A DNA stretch of 64,000 bases from Caballeronia zhejiangensis (lineage in GTDB: Bacteria; Pseudomonadota; Gammaproteobacteria; Burkholderiales; Burkholderiaceae): assembly GCF_000698575.1 (NCBI RefSeq), contig NZ_JFHD01000012.1, forward strand, positions 1 to 64,000, in the 5' to 3' direction. Below, piece after piece: positions 34,995-45,019 of this stretch; the stretch's first letter is position 1, and each line of letters begins with the position of its first letter. The position numbers were made by a program, and so were the translations under genes. The notes under the pieces are model-generated. The model was not told where the DNA came from. It made no database searches and saw only the letters and a program-made list of their open reading frames with translations.

Positions 34995-35591
34995 CTATTC
35001 GGCGGGGCGCAGTTGCAGCGCGAATTTCACCGCGCCGTCCGCGTTGACCTTCTGCGTCGGCTGCGCGTTCGGATCGCTCTGGCGGAAATGCCACGCGATC
35101 ACCTTGTACGCATCGGCGGGCAGATTGTCGATGGTCGCGGCGCCGTGCGCGTCGGTCTTCGCGAACCACGGCGTATCGACGATCAGCAGATATGCGACCA
35201 TCGAATCGTGGATGTTGCAGCCCATCACGACGAGGCCGGGCTTGTCGAACACGACCGGATTCGCGGGAATGCCGTGATACAGATTCAGCTCGAAGCGCTT
35301 GGGCGGCGAGAACGAATAGACGTCGTGCTCGATGTTGTCCTTGTTCGGGAACGCCACCGACGCGCCCGTCTGCACGACGGAGACCATCGGCACGAAGCGC
35401 CGCTTGATCTGATCGATGACCGCGCTGGCGGGCTTCGTCGCGGGCGGCTTGCCGTTGACGGGCAGCGCATAGACGATGGCGTCGGGCACGGGCGCGCCGG
35501 CCTGATCGACCACTTGCACGCGCACGCTCCCGGCGTGGGCAATCGTCGCGCCGAACGCCAGCAACGTGATGAGAAATTTGAGCATGTTCAT
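34995..35591 (-). CDS. Periplasmic cupredoxin-like (methylamine utilisation-type) protein
   Basis: 198 residues with a Sec signal peptide (MNMLKFLITLLAFGATIAHA). The mature part has type-1 copper-ligand candidates: histidine in NIEHDVYSF and Cys, His, Met in GLVVMGCNIHDSM, with a carboxypeptidase-regulatory-like tail (DAHGAATIDNLPADAYKVIA). Its ATG overlaps the stop of the haemoglobin gene by ATGA, showing coupled translation. Homologues are named methylamine utilisation proteins, but no mau genes are present, so the true role is unknown. Confidence 0.8.
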   Translation of the reverse strand: MNMLKFLITLLAFGATIAHAGSVRVQVVDQAGAPVPDAIVYALPVNGKPPATKPASAVIDQIKRRFVPMVSVVQTGASVAFPNKDNIEHDVYSFSPPKRFELNLYHGIPANPVVFDKPGLVVMGCNIHDSMVAYLLIVDTPWFAKTDAHGAATIDNLPADAYKVIAWHFRQSDPNAQPTQKVNADGAVKFALQLRPAE

Positions 35592-36007
35592 TCGCGGTCT
35601 TGCACGTCGCGGTACATCGGCGCGAGCTTCGCCAGGAGTTTGTTTTGCGCGTGGAACGGCACGCCGTTCTTGTCCATCGCGGCCTGCAAGTCTTCGACGA
35701 GCGCGTTGAACGCGGCCCGGTCGATGTTCTGTCCTTCGTGCGTGCGGCGCATCGGGCGGCCGGTGTAGACGCACGGGCCGTCGAGCAGCACGCAGATCTG
35801 CTCGACGAGCTTCTGCTTGATGCGCTTGACGGGCGCGTTGTCGAAATACGGCGCGGTGCGCGGATCGGCGAGCACGTTGTCGTACATGTCGTCGACGATC
35901 TTCGTCAGCCCTGCTCGCTCGCCGAACTGTTCGTAGAGCGCGTCGTCGGCGTGCGCGTTCGCGCAGGCGAGCGTGAGAGCCAGCAATGCGGCGTGGCGGA
36001 TGTTCAT
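35588..36007 (-). CDS. Exported group 1 truncated haemoglobin
   Basis: 139 residues. A signal peptide (MNIRHAALLALTLACANAHA) precedes a 2-on-2 globin: LYEQFGERAGLTKIVDDMYDNVLADPRTAPYFDN, then KQKLVEQICVLLDGPCVYTG and RRTHEGQNI, with the proximal histidine probably in the THEGQNI region. Group I globins bind O2 and NO. An exported version beside a copper-type protein and a c-di-GMP enzyme suggests sensing or detoxifying NO or oxygen at the cell surface; that is inference. Confidence 0.85.
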   Translation of the reverse strand: MNIRHAALLALTLACANAHADDALYEQFGERAGLTKIVDDMYDNVLADPRTAPYFDNAPVKRIKQKLVEQICVLLDGPCVYTGRPMRRTHEGQNIDRAAFNALVEDLQAAMDKNGVPFHAQNKLLAKLAPMYRDVQDRE

Positions 36008-36009
36008 CG

Positions 36010-36912
36010 TCAGAACCCCGCCTGCATCGAAACGTAGAGGCCGCGCTGATTCTTCACCGTCGCGATGTCGCCGAGCGCGACATACGCCGCCGTCAGCGAG
36101 ACGTGCTTGTTCGGGGCCCACGCGACGAACGCGTCGTACGCGTCCTGCTCGCGCGCGAACGAGAGATTGTTCGGCTTCATCCGATATTCCCCGCCGATCG
36201 CGACGTTCTTCGTCAGCAGATACGCCACCGACGACTCGAATTCCGGGTGATACGCGTTCGACTTGTCGCCGCCGAACCCGAGCAGGCCGAACTGGTTCGC
36301 CTTCGTGAAGCGCAGCGTGCCGTTCAAGAGGAGGCTTTGCGCGAGCAGCAGCTTCGTCGCGGATAGATAGAAATCGGTGCCGGAATTGCTCGCCGCGCCG
36401 ACCGCTTTCACGATATCGCCCTGTTCGTTGTGCTTGAACTGCAGCCCCGCGGCGATTTGCGGTATCCACGTGTCCTGATCGAGCACGGCGTCGCCGAGCA
36501 GCCGCACCTTCACGCCGAAGATGTTCTGATTGAACTTGAAGTTCTCGCCGAGGCCGAGTTTCGCGCCGGCATCGCGCGTATCGAAGCTTTGACGCGCGAG
36601 CGACAGCTCGACGCGATTCGCGACGCCGACGGTCAGGCCCCACGTGCCGAGCGCGTAATCCTGCGTGCGGATGTAGGTGCCGTGCGCGTTCGCGCCGAGT
36701 TGGCGCGCGGTGCCGTATCCGCCGATGACGGCCCACGGCGTGAGGCCGCCGCCCGCCGCGCCTTCGACTTCCGAGACGCCGCCCGTCAGCAGCAGCTTGC
36801 CGCCGGTGAGCGGCACGGCGGGCGGATCGTCGGCGAAAGCGGACGACGAGAACGAAACGAGCGACGCCACGGCCAGACTGGCGAGGCGCATCTTTGAGTA
36901 AATCTGACGCAT
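36010..36912 (-). CDS. DUF3034 family outer-membrane-like protein
   Basis: 300 residues with a signal peptide (LASLAVASLVSFSSSAFA). The mature chain alternates short amphipathic beta strands (GTWGLTVGVANRVELSLARQ, VKVRLLGDAVLDQDTWIPQI) and ends with an aromatic residue (YVSMQAGF), as outer-membrane barrels do. ATG 36912 is used; 36891 is an alternative and the longer frame to 37257 is not supported. First gene of the operon leading to the haemoglobin gene, whose start is 2 bases past this stop. Confidence 0.8.
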   Translation of the reverse strand: MRQIYSKMRLASLAVASLVSFSSSAFADDPPAVPLTGGKLLLTGGVSEVEGAAGGGLTPWAVIGGYGTARQLGANAHGTYIRTQDYALGTWGLTVGVANRVELSLARQSFDTRDAGAKLGLGENFKFNQNIFGVKVRLLGDAVLDQDTWIPQIAAGLQFKHNEQGDIVKAVGAASNSGTDFYLSATKLLLAQSLLLNGTLRFTKANQFGLLGFGGDKSNAYHPEFESSVAYLLTKNVAIGGEYRMKPNNLSFAREQDAYDAFVAWAPNKHVSLTAAYVALGDIATVKNQRGLYVSMQAGF

Positions 36913-37127
36913 GCGGGAGACATCGAGCGGTTGTCGGGGTTGCCGTCGCCGCCTCGGGGTGCCGCGCGACGCGTCGCGGCGAGCCAGGCGCTCTGGGAAG
37001 GTCACTCGCCAGGTAGGCGGCGCCTTTTCATATGCGTGTAAACGGCCGCTGACGGTCGAACTTGACGGCCGTTCGTCAGTTTTTGCGGGCCGAACGTTTG
37101 CAATCCGGGATGGGTCAGCGCGTCGGC

Positions 37128-40100
37128 CTAACCGTGGATCGTGTCGCGATGCAGGTCGCGCAGTTCGAGAAGGTCCGAGCGAATCAGCGAGACGTATGTC
37201 TCGACGTCCTCGACCCAGTTGCCCGCCTCCCTCAGCGTCGCGCGCAATTCCTCGCACTCATCGAAGAGCATGGACGGGCCGAGCACCGACAGCCCGCCCG
37301 CAAGCTTGTGCGCCCAGCGGCGCAGCGCCGGCGCGTCGCGCTGCGAGCAGATCGCGTCGAGCGCGGCGATGTCTTCGCCGATCTGCTGGACGAAGGCGGC
37401 GACATACGGCGCCGGCACCGTCGGCAATCGTGGCGGCGACGCATCATCGGCCGATGCGTTTCCTTCATCGACGGCTAACGTGCGCAACACGTCAGCGAGC
37501 ACGGAGAGCGCAACCGGCTTTGTCAGATAGTCGGTGAAACCGGCGTCGCGACCACGTTGAACATCGGTCGCGCTCGCACTCGCGCTCACCGCATAGACAC
37601 GCATCGACGGATCGAGGGCACGCGCGGCCGCCAGGAGTTGCGCGCCGTTCATCTTCGGCATGTCCATGTCGGTCAGCACGAGGTCCACGCGGTTCTTGCG
37701 CAGCAGATCGAGCGCTTCCTCGCCGTCGGCTGCTTCGATCACGGATGCGCCGAGCGTCAGCAACTGGTCGCGCAACAAACCTCGGTTGAGGCGATTGTCC
37801 TCGGCGATCAGCACTGTCGCGCCGGGATTCGCCGAAGCGGGTTGCAGAGGCGCCGACCGAATGGGCGACGCGGAGATCGCGTGATGCCTCCCGTCTCTGA
37901 CAATCTGCACCGCTTCCCGGAACTCCTTGGCCGCGAAGATGCTGACGGCTATTTCGCCGTTCTCTCTCGCCACCGGCACGAGCGGGCCGTCCTGCGTCAC
38001 GCGGATGACGCGCGCGCGATCTGTCCATCGCGCATCGATCTCGTCATCCGAGATTTCGTCGGTCGCGATGAGACAGTCGCAACCCTCCACGTTCGCCGCC
38101 GCGCCCTCGTTCGTGATGTACGTAATCGAACTGCGCTCTGCATCGAAGAGTGCGTCGAACCACTCGCGATGCTCGTTCGCCCGATACAGGATGGCGGGCC
38201 GGCCGACGAGCAAGGCATCGGCTTCGTCCGGCGACGACTCAGCCACTTGCAACGGCAGCGTGACGGTGATGCGCGTGCCGACGCCCTCCGTGCTTTCAAG
38301 CGCGATGCGCCCTTTCATCAGCCGGCACAGATGCTCGCAGATCGAGAGCCCGAGCCCGGTGCCGCGCGCTTGAGTCAGCCGGTGCGCGTCGCCCTGGACA
38401 AACGGCTGAAAGAGCATCTGACGCTGCGCTTCCGGAATGCCAATGCCCGAATCGGCCACACTCAGTGCGAGCGCGCCGTCGACCCAGCGCGCACGCACGA
38501 CGACCTTGCCCGAATACGTGAACTTGAGCGCGTTGCCAAGGAGGTTGTTGAGTATCTGCGCGACGCGAATCGGATCGAGCCATAAGCGTGACGGGCACTC
38601 GCGGTCGATCACGACGAACAAACGCAAGCCCTGGCGATTCGCGATGGGCGAATGACCGACCATCACGCGCATGACGATGTCGCGTATCGACGCCGGCTCT
38701 TCGCTGAGACGCATTTCCCCGACGTCCATCTTCGAGAAATCGAGAACATCGTTGACGACCTGCAGCAGCGCGCCCGCCGACGCCTGCATCGCACCGACGC
38801 GGGCTTCCTGTTCCGCCGCCAGCGGGCCCCTGGCGACGAGTTCGAGATTGCCGACGAGCCACGACAGCGGCGTTCTGATCTCGTGGCTCATCGAAGCGAA
38901 GAAATTCAGCTTGGCCTTGGCGGCGGCGTCGCTGGTTTCCTTCGCTTCGCGCAGCAGGCGTTCGGCTTCGTGATGCTCCGTGATGTCGGCAATGGCGCAG
39001 AACAGCACATCGGTCTTGTTGACGACCGCCGACGTGTAGGAAATCTTCAGGTGACGCGACGACTGGTCCGCTTTCTCCAGCGTGCATTCGAATTGCCAGA
39101 TCACGGCGGCGTCGCCTTTTGCGGGCAAGCTCATGCCATGTTGATGGAAGGCCACACATAGCGCGGCGGGCAGATGCATCGCGCTGGCATCGAGGTCGAG
39201 CAGGTTACGCGCGACCTGATTCGCGGCAATGGCGCTGAAATCGCTACGCAGCGCAATGCACAAACCGACCGGCGTCACCTGCACCTGGAGATGATTTAGA
39301 ATCTCGCCTTCCACCGCGCGGCAAGCCTGCTCATAGGTACGCGTCAGGAAGCGGTAGTTCCAGTATCGGTATAACGCCACGAGCATAGTTGAGAGCGCCG
39401 CTTCCACCAGAACGATAACCGACACTTCCGTACGCTTGACAGCGAGATTGGTCGCCGTCGGCAAGGAAACGACGATGTGGCCGACGCCGAGCGCAAGCGG
39501 TTCCATTCGCGCGCCCCATCCGTGTCCCATGATCCAGTGGGATACGCCAGGCGGCCCCTTCTCGAGATGTTTGTCGACGAATCGCGCGTCTCCCGATGCA
39601 TCGCCCGCCAGCACCGTGCCATCGTCGCTAAAGATCGTTATTTCCGAATTGAGGGCGGCGGGCCGGACCAATTTCAGCACACGCTCGACATCGACCTTCG
39701 TGAAGACAAACGCAACGGGTCGATCGTTCTTCTCGACCACCATGAACATAACGATCGTCGAACTCTCGAAACCCAGCAGGGCCGGTGCACGGAACCATAG
39801 AACGCTATGTTCTCGTGCGACGCTTACGGGATCGAGGCCGCGAGAACTCATGGTGGCCTTGGCGGTATCGACGAGTGAGCGCAATCGTTCGGTGCCGGGT
39901 CCCTCATCGGCGTCGCGCTTGGTGAAAAATTCAAAACCATACGACGCGCTTCCGTCGAACCGTGCGAATTGCAGGGAGAACGGCAAGCTCCCGTCGGGAA
40001 TAGCACGCAGTGCCGCGCTGCAAATCCGGCTCATCGATGCGTCTTCGCTGTCCGAAGGTAAGGGCGCGCACGGCAGCGCGGCCCGAGGACCGTTGGGCGA

Positions 40101-40394
40101 TGGATGGTAGTCCTGCGGGGTGACTTCGAGGAGTAGCTCGCCCGTCTTCAGCATGTTGTAACGACTGAAGATACCGATATTCACGCCGCGCATGACGGAC
40201 TGGACGTCGGCAAGCTCGGTCTTGAGCGTACTATTGACCAGAAAAACGATGGCCGCGAAAGCGGCACACATCGAAGAGAAAATCAGCAAGCCGATGGCGA
40301 CCGCGAAAATGCGTCGCTCCCGTTTGAGATTGTCCTCGAGCATTCGCAGCATCTGCAGAGGAGAATCTCGCGATGCGGCGAAAACATGCTCCAT
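37128..40394 (-). CDS. BvgS-like hybrid sensor histidine kinase
   Basis: 1088 residues. A membrane helix near residues 35-57, a large periplasmic domain to about residue 310, a second helix, a PAS-like domain (residues 375-480), HisKA with FFASMSHEIRTPLSWL, HATPase (NLLGNALKFT, GTGLGLSICEHLC), a receiver (LTDMDMPKMNGAQLL) and a C-terminal HPt (LRRWAHKLAGGLSVLG). The four-step phosphorelay set is complete. The start overlaps the stop of the LuxR-type regulator by one base (TGATG), so the two are one operon and presumably one signalling pair. Confidence 0.9.
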   Translation of the reverse strand: MEHVFAASRDSPLQMLRMLEDNLKRERRIFAVAIGLLIFSSMCAAFAAIVFLVNSTLKTELADVQSVMRGVNIGIFSRYNMLKTGELLLEVTPQDYHPSPNGPRAALPCAPLPSDSEDASMSRICSAALRAIPDGSLPFSLQFARFDGSASYGFEFFTKRDADEGPGTERLRSLVDTAKATMSSRGLDPVSVAREHSVLWFRAPALLGFESSTIVMFMVVEKNDRPVAFVFTKVDVERVLKLVRPAALNSEITIFSDDGTVLAGDASGDARFVDKHLEKGPPGVSHWIMGHGWGARMEPLALGVGHIVVSLPTATNLAVKRTEVSVIVLVEAALSTMLVALYRYWNYRFLTRTYEQACRAVEGEILNHLQVQVTPVGLCIALRSDFSAIAANQVARNLLDLDASAMHLPAALCVAFHQHGMSLPAKGDAAVIWQFECTLEKADQSSRHLKISYTSAVVNKTDVLFCAIADITEHHEAERLLREAKETSDAAAKAKLNFFASMSHEIRTPLSWLVGNLELVARGPLAAEQEARVGAMQASAGALLQVVNDVLDFSKMDVGEMRLSEEPASIRDIVMRVMVGHSPIANRQGLRLFVVIDRECPSRLWLDPIRVAQILNNLLGNALKFTYSGKVVVRARWVDGALALSVADSGIGIPEAQRQMLFQPFVQGDAHRLTQARGTGLGLSICEHLCRLMKGRIALESTEGVGTRITVTLPLQVAESSPDEADALLVGRPAILYRANEHREWFDALFDAERSSITYITNEGAAANVEGCDCLIATDEISDDEIDARWTDRARVIRVTQDGPLVPVARENGEIAVSIFAAKEFREAVQIVRDGRHHAISASPIRSAPLQPASANPGATVLIAEDNRLNRGLLRDQLLTLGASVIEAADGEEALDLLRKNRVDLVLTDMDMPKMNGAQLLAAARALDPSMRVYAVSASASATDVQRGRDAGFTDYLTKPVALSVLADVLRTLAVDEGNASADDASPPRLPTVPAPYVAAFVQQIGEDIAALDAICSQRDAPALRRWAHKLAGGLSVLGPSMLFDECEELRATLREAGNWVEDVETYVSLIRSDLLELRDLHRDTIHG

Positions 40395-41059
40395 CAGGCT
40401 AGTCCTGCTCTGGCCGCGTATTTGACGAGATCGACGTGGTTCTCCACATGCAGCTTGCGCATGGCCGATCGCTTCTGCGTGGCGACGGTCGGCACGGATC
40501 GGTTCAGCGTGCGCGCGATTTCAGTCACCGAAAGGCCCTGCGCGAAGAGGCGCACCACTTCCAGTTCGCGGGGCGAAAGCGGCTGCTCGCGCGCGAGGTC
40601 CTGCAGGGTCGATCCATCGCGCGCCAGACGGTGTTGAATCTTAGGCGAAATGATCGTCTCTTTCGTGCTCAATGCACGAAGCGTGACCTGGCTGAGCTCG
40701 CTGGCGGGCTCCTCCTTGCTCATGATCGCAGCGACGCCCAGCTTGCACAATTCGTGGTAGATGCCGCCGCTCGTCATCATGGTCAGCACAATGACGGGTA
40801 TGTTCGGAAAGGACCGCTTGAGCTTGCTGATCAGCCGCAAGCCGTCTATGTCCGTCTCGTCTTCTCCCTGCATCACGAGATCGGTGATGATAAGGTCGAC
40901 GGGCTCCTTTTCGAGTACGCGAAGCAACTCGGCGCCGGAATGAGCCATGGCGGCGATCGTAAAACCCGGAATTTTCGAGAATTGGTCGGCTACAGCCAAC
41001 AGCACGATCGGATGATCGTCCGCCAAAACCATCCGAATCTTGTCCCCTCGTGCGTTCAT
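40394..41059 (-). CDS. LuxR/NarL-type response regulator (BvgA-like)
   Basis: 221 residues. Receiver domain with VLADDHPIVLLAV, phospho-Asp in LIITDLVMQGEDE and the lysine in AIMSKEEP; HTH domain with LSPRELEVVRLFAQGLSVTEIA. It is the probable target of the hybrid kinase downstream, with which it is translationally coupled. In Bordetella a similar pair (BvgAS) lies beside and controls the FHA adhesin gene; here a tpsA fragment lies 1.5 kb upstream. Confidence 0.9.
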   Translation of the reverse strand: MNARGDKIRMVLADDHPIVLLAVADQFSKIPGFTIAAMAHSGAELLRVLEKEPVDLIITDLVMQGEDETDIDGLRLISKLKRSFPNIPVIVLTMMTSGGIYHELCKLGVAAIMSKEEPASELSQVTLRALSTKETIISPKIQHRLARDGSTLQDLAREQPLSPRELEVVRLFAQGLSVTEIARTLNRSVPTVATQKRSAMRKLHVENHVDLVKYAARAGLA

Positions 41060-41200
41060 ATAACAACCGTTTTTTGAGTTGCCGCTCTTCGAGTCAAAAC
41101 CCGAAACGTACGGCTCATTTATTGATGTAAAAGCAACTCACGAATGTCGGGCGGGCCTGAGCTATCCCGCAAAGGAAGCCTATCGGATTTTAGGACGTGC

Positions 41201-41659
41201 TCAATCCGGGAGAAACATCGGCGGTGTCAGAAGTGCGTTTCGCCCGGCGAAACGAATCTTCCCAGCGACACCGGCTTCACGTTCCGCACGCACTTTGTCT
41301 GCAGCGCGGACGTTTGTGCATCCTGACCCGCGCTGCTCATGCTCATTGCTTCCACGAAGCGAACTCGCGAGTTGGTCGAGCGGAATCGATGTCACCGGCG
41401 GCCTGGCCTCACGTTCGTACTTACGGCTTTCGGATAGCAGCATGCAAGCAAAGATGATCATCGAAAGGCTGAATACCAAAGCAATCGGCACGATCAAATT
41501 CCAACTCGATACCCCTAGCGCTGCTAGAAGCAGAAACGACAAGCCGAAATAAACCGACGTGAGAATCGACGACGCGCGCCCGGCCATTGCGCAGTAATGC
41601 CGAAATTTTCGGCTCAGAAATTCGAGAATTGACATGGCGATATTCAGTGCAAAGGGCAC
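41201..41659 (-). CDS. Hypothetical two-helix membrane protein
   Basis: 152 residues with two hydrophobic segments (SVYFGLSFLLLAALGVSSWN and LIVPIALVFSLSMIIFACML) and a soluble polar C-terminus. GTG 41659 opens the frame; ATG 41635 is an equally good start and neither has a strong ribosome binding site. Base composition is lower in GC than the flanking regulators. A 13-base motif shared with the promoter region of the tandem regulators lies about 140 bases upstream. Confidence 0.45.
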   Translation of the reverse strand: MPFALNIAMSILEFLSRKFRHYCAMAGRASSILTSVYFGLSFLLLAALGVSSWNLIVPIALVFSLSMIIFACMLLSESRKYEREARPPVTSIPLDQLASSLRGSNEHEQRGSGCTNVRAADKVRAEREAGVAGKIRFAGRNALLTPPMFLPD

Positions 41660-42026
41660 GACGGTCGACCCCGGCTCATACAGGATCCGAAGGAAGACAG
41701 TGCTTACTCAGGCCAGCACGCAGGCAGAGCGAGTGCCCATCGCTCGTGACTTGCGCCCTGCCACAACGATGGTCGAATTTAGCCGACGGGCTCTCCGCTC
41801 GATATAGAAAAATATCGAAAGCCCGATATGGTCAAAATATCCGCACGATTCATGCGGGAATGGTCTTGCTTCGATCTGCGAACTTATGTAGGGAGATCGT
41901 TCTTTTCGTCATCTCCGAAGACGAAAACACGAAGCGCGAGAGGGTCTATCGCGGAGTCTTCGGTGATTGGGCACAGGATGCAAGACATCCCGCAGACTCG
42001 CGTCTTGAGGATGTCTTATGAATTTC
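41660..42026. other. Intergenic region with motif shared with 46.9 kb
   Basis: No gene recognised. It contains gctcgatatagaa (41797-41809), also present at 46943-46955 before the tandem regulator genes, and an AT-rich promoter-like patch around 41800-41840. Confidence 0.5.
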
Positions 42027-42626
42027 TCAGACGCACGTGGTATCGGCCCTTAGCATCTTCAGATGCCCGGCGATGCGTGCGACCACTTCCGACCAGTCGC
42101 AACCGTGACGCTTGCGGAAGAGACGCATCGTCGGATACCAGGGACTGTCCTCGCGGGTGTAGTGCCAGCGCCAGTCGCCGTAGAACGGCAGCATCATCCA
42201 CACGCGCTTGCCCATCGCACCGGCGACGTGCGCCACCGACGTATCCACCGTGAGCACGACGTCGAGTGACTCGATGGCTTTCGCCGTCTCCGCCATCGTC
42301 GTGATTTGCGCGCCTACATCGTGGAAGTTCGCGTGCTTCTGCGCGTAGTCGGCGGCTTCGTCGGCTCCGGCGCCCTTCTGCAGGCTGAAGAACTCGATGT
42401 CCGGAATCCTGAGCAGATCGTCGAGCACGGCAAGCGAGGGCAAGGAGCGCGCGCGATCGTTCTCATGCGTGGGATTGCCCTTGAACACCAATCCCACTTT
42501 CAGCTTGTTCGGCGCGACGATCGGCAGCTTCGAAGGCACAGCGGACGGCGCACGAAGATACGGCACTGCTTTTGGCAACGCTTCGAGATCGAGCGTCAAA
42601 TGAGCCGGAATCGCGTGCGGATACCC
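42027..42626 (-). pseudogene. 3-prime remnant of a glycosyltransferase-type TPR protein
   Basis: The frame encodes PAHLTLDLEALPKAVPYLRA, VGLVFKGNPTHENDRARSLP, FFSLQKG, VVLTVDTSVAHVAGAMGK and MMLPFYGDWRWHYTREDSPW, the C-terminal nucleotide-sugar-binding domain found behind TPR repeats and in GT9-like enzymes. The whole N-terminal part is missing. Upstream in this frame a stop lies about 10 codons before PAHLT, and the DNA there belongs to the tpsA gene in another frame. The TTG at 42599 is the first possible start, so an intact product is unlikely. Confidence 0.75.
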
Positions 42627-45019
42627 GTAAGATTAACCACGCCGTTACCCGACGCGTTGACACTGCCTTGATACCACAGCCCGGTGGTGCCGCTCCCATT
42701 CAGATTGATGTGCGCATTGTCCGTGGCAGTGGAGCTCCAATAGCCCTGTGCGCCCCAAGTCGTATTGGACGCCGCGTCCAGATTGATCGTTGAATTTCCC
42801 CTTGCGACGAAAGCGCCGTCCCAGTCGCTCATGCCGACTTGGGTGTTCGACCGGGCGTTGATGTTGATCGTGGCTTCATCGTCCGAAGTCAACGTCGACC
42901 CAAAAGAATAGCCGGTCGTGGGGGCTGCACTGTCGATGCCAAGCCCGACCCCACTATTGGAAGTTCCAGAAATATTGAGCGTAGCGCCTTGATTTGCGGC
43001 GACATCGGCAATCACAAAGACGCCGGGCCCGCTTTCACTGGTCCCGTTGATATTCAACGTTGCGTTGCCCGCAACGGAAATCGCTGACTTCGTAGACTTT
43101 CCCGGTGCGCCAACGCTGACTCCAATGCCGCTGTTCGAAACGCCGGTAATGTTCCAGGTACCCGCGCCTGATTGCGTGAGCCGCGCACCCGGAGCAATCG
43201 TTACTCCAACGCCGGTATTGGCCGTACCCTTGATGGAACCACCACCTACGTTTGTGATATTGCCCGCGAGATCCACCGCATTGGCGCCCGCCAGACCGTT
43301 GCCATTCACGGTATTGCCAGAGGCGCTGAGCGTGCCGCCATTCAGATTCGTATTCGCACCCTGAACCGTCACCGAACCATTGTGGTTCCCGCTCATATCA
43401 GCGGTCAGGTTCAGATTCAGCTTGTTCGCCGTGGACGTGATATTGCCGTTGAGCTGAATGCTGCCATTGGCCAGCATCGTCAGCGTCGCGTCCGTGCCGC
43501 TCGTCTTGACGATATCCGCGCCCGCCTGCTGCACGATGTTGCCCGTGGCCGTGCCCGAGCTCGCCGTCGTGATCGTCACGTTCGTGCCGCCGCTCAGCAC
43601 GTTGCTGATCGACTGGTTGTTCACCGTCGCCGCGTTGCCGCTCGGCGTGAAGCCGCTCATGCCGCCCGTGTAGTTCGCATCCGCGCCCGTGCTGATGGTC
43701 ACGTCCGTCGGATCGATCAGCCACTCGCCACCCTTGCCGTTCGGCGCCGCCGCGCTCAGGTTGCCCTGCACGCTCAGGCTATGACCCGACGTCTCGATGA
43801 AACCGCCATCGCCATGCGCCGCGTCCGCCTTGATCGTCGCGCCGCTATCGACTTGCGTGAAGTCCGCGAACTGCACGCCGTCCTGCAGCATGCCTTGTGC
43901 TTGCGTGCCCGAGAGCTTGCTCAGGCTGTCACCACCGATGATGACCTTGCCGCCCGACTTGTCGCCGCTCGCGTCGATGCTCGCGTTGCCGAACACGCCC
44001 ACGCGGTTGCCCGAGAGCACCACCGTGCCGCCCTGACCGCCCGCGCTCATGTTCGATGCATCGATCTTGCCCGACACCGTAACGTCGCCCGTGTTGCCCG
44101 CATCGGCCACCACCGTGCCCGCCTTCACCACGCCAGACATGTTCACCACGCTGTTCAAGAGCGTGTTGCTGCCGCGCGCGGTCAGCAGGACCGAACCGTT
44201 GTCCGCCTTGATCGTGCCGCTGTTCTCGACGAGCGCGTTGGCCGTCGCGTTGTTCAGCGTCAACTGGATGCCCTGGCCGTTGGCGAGCGCAACCGTCGCG
44301 CTGTCGCCCGCGGCGAGCGCGACCTGACCGTTCTTGCCCGCATCGATGGAACCGGTGTTGCGCACCTGATCGCCCATCAGCGTGACATAGCCTTGCGCGT
44401 TGATCGTGCCGTCGTTGACCACGCTCGCGTTCTTGCCCGTGCCCGACAGCTTCAGCGGACCGCCCGACATGAACTGGTTCGCGTCGATCGACTTGGTCGT
44501 CGCCAGCAGCGAACCGACGTTCACCACCGCGCCCTTGCCGAACAGCACGCCGTTGGCGTTCTGGATCAACACCTGACCGTTGGCCAAGAGCGAACCTTGA
44601 ATGTTGGAAGCGCCCGCGCCCGTCACGCGGTTCAGCGCCTGCGCTTGTGCGTTCGGCTGATTGAACTGGACCGTGTTGCCCTGGCCGACGTTGAACGAGT
44701 TCCAGTCGATCACGGCACGTTGCGTGCCCTGATTGATGGTCATCGTGTTGGAATTCTGCGAGATCGAAGCCTGACCTGCGGTGACTTGACCGCCGGTCGG
44801 CAGTGCCTGCGCGAAGCTCGTCGCAGGGGTCGATGCGAACATCGCGAGCGCAAAGGCCGTCATCGTTGCAATGACGCCCATTTTCGCGCTTTGAGGAGAA
44901 GAGGAGGAGGAAGCGTTGCCTTCGCCGGGCGCCTTGCCCTGGCTTGTTACGTCTTCCGCAACGGCGACCAGCATGCCATGACGCTTACTGAAAACACGAC
45001 GAAACCGATTCTTGTTCAT
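42596..45019 (-). pseudogene. Truncated two-partner-secretion exoprotein (TpsA/FHA-like)
   Basis: 807 residues. An extended signal peptide (MNKNRFRRVFSKRHGMLVAV, then a hydrophobic core to SFAQA) is followed by the haemagglutination activity/TPS domain: GTQRAVIDWNSFNVGQGNTV, then QALNRVTGAGASNIQGSL and ANGVLFGKGAVVNVGSL. Beta-helical repeats follow (NDGTINAQGYVTLMG), then residues 560-780 repeat GTSNSGVG-type units. It ends abruptly at NLTGIRTRFRLI where the glycosyltransferase remnant begins in a different frame. FHA-like proteins are usually far longer, and no TpsB transporter gene lies in the window. The fragment could be secreted only if a TpsB exists elsewhere. Confidence 0.85.

Noticed and set aside
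32669-35047. 792-codon plus-strand frame opposite the GGDEF-EAL gene
   Set aside because: Third-position GC bias of the real gene keeps the opposite frame open; content is low-complexity Arg/His.
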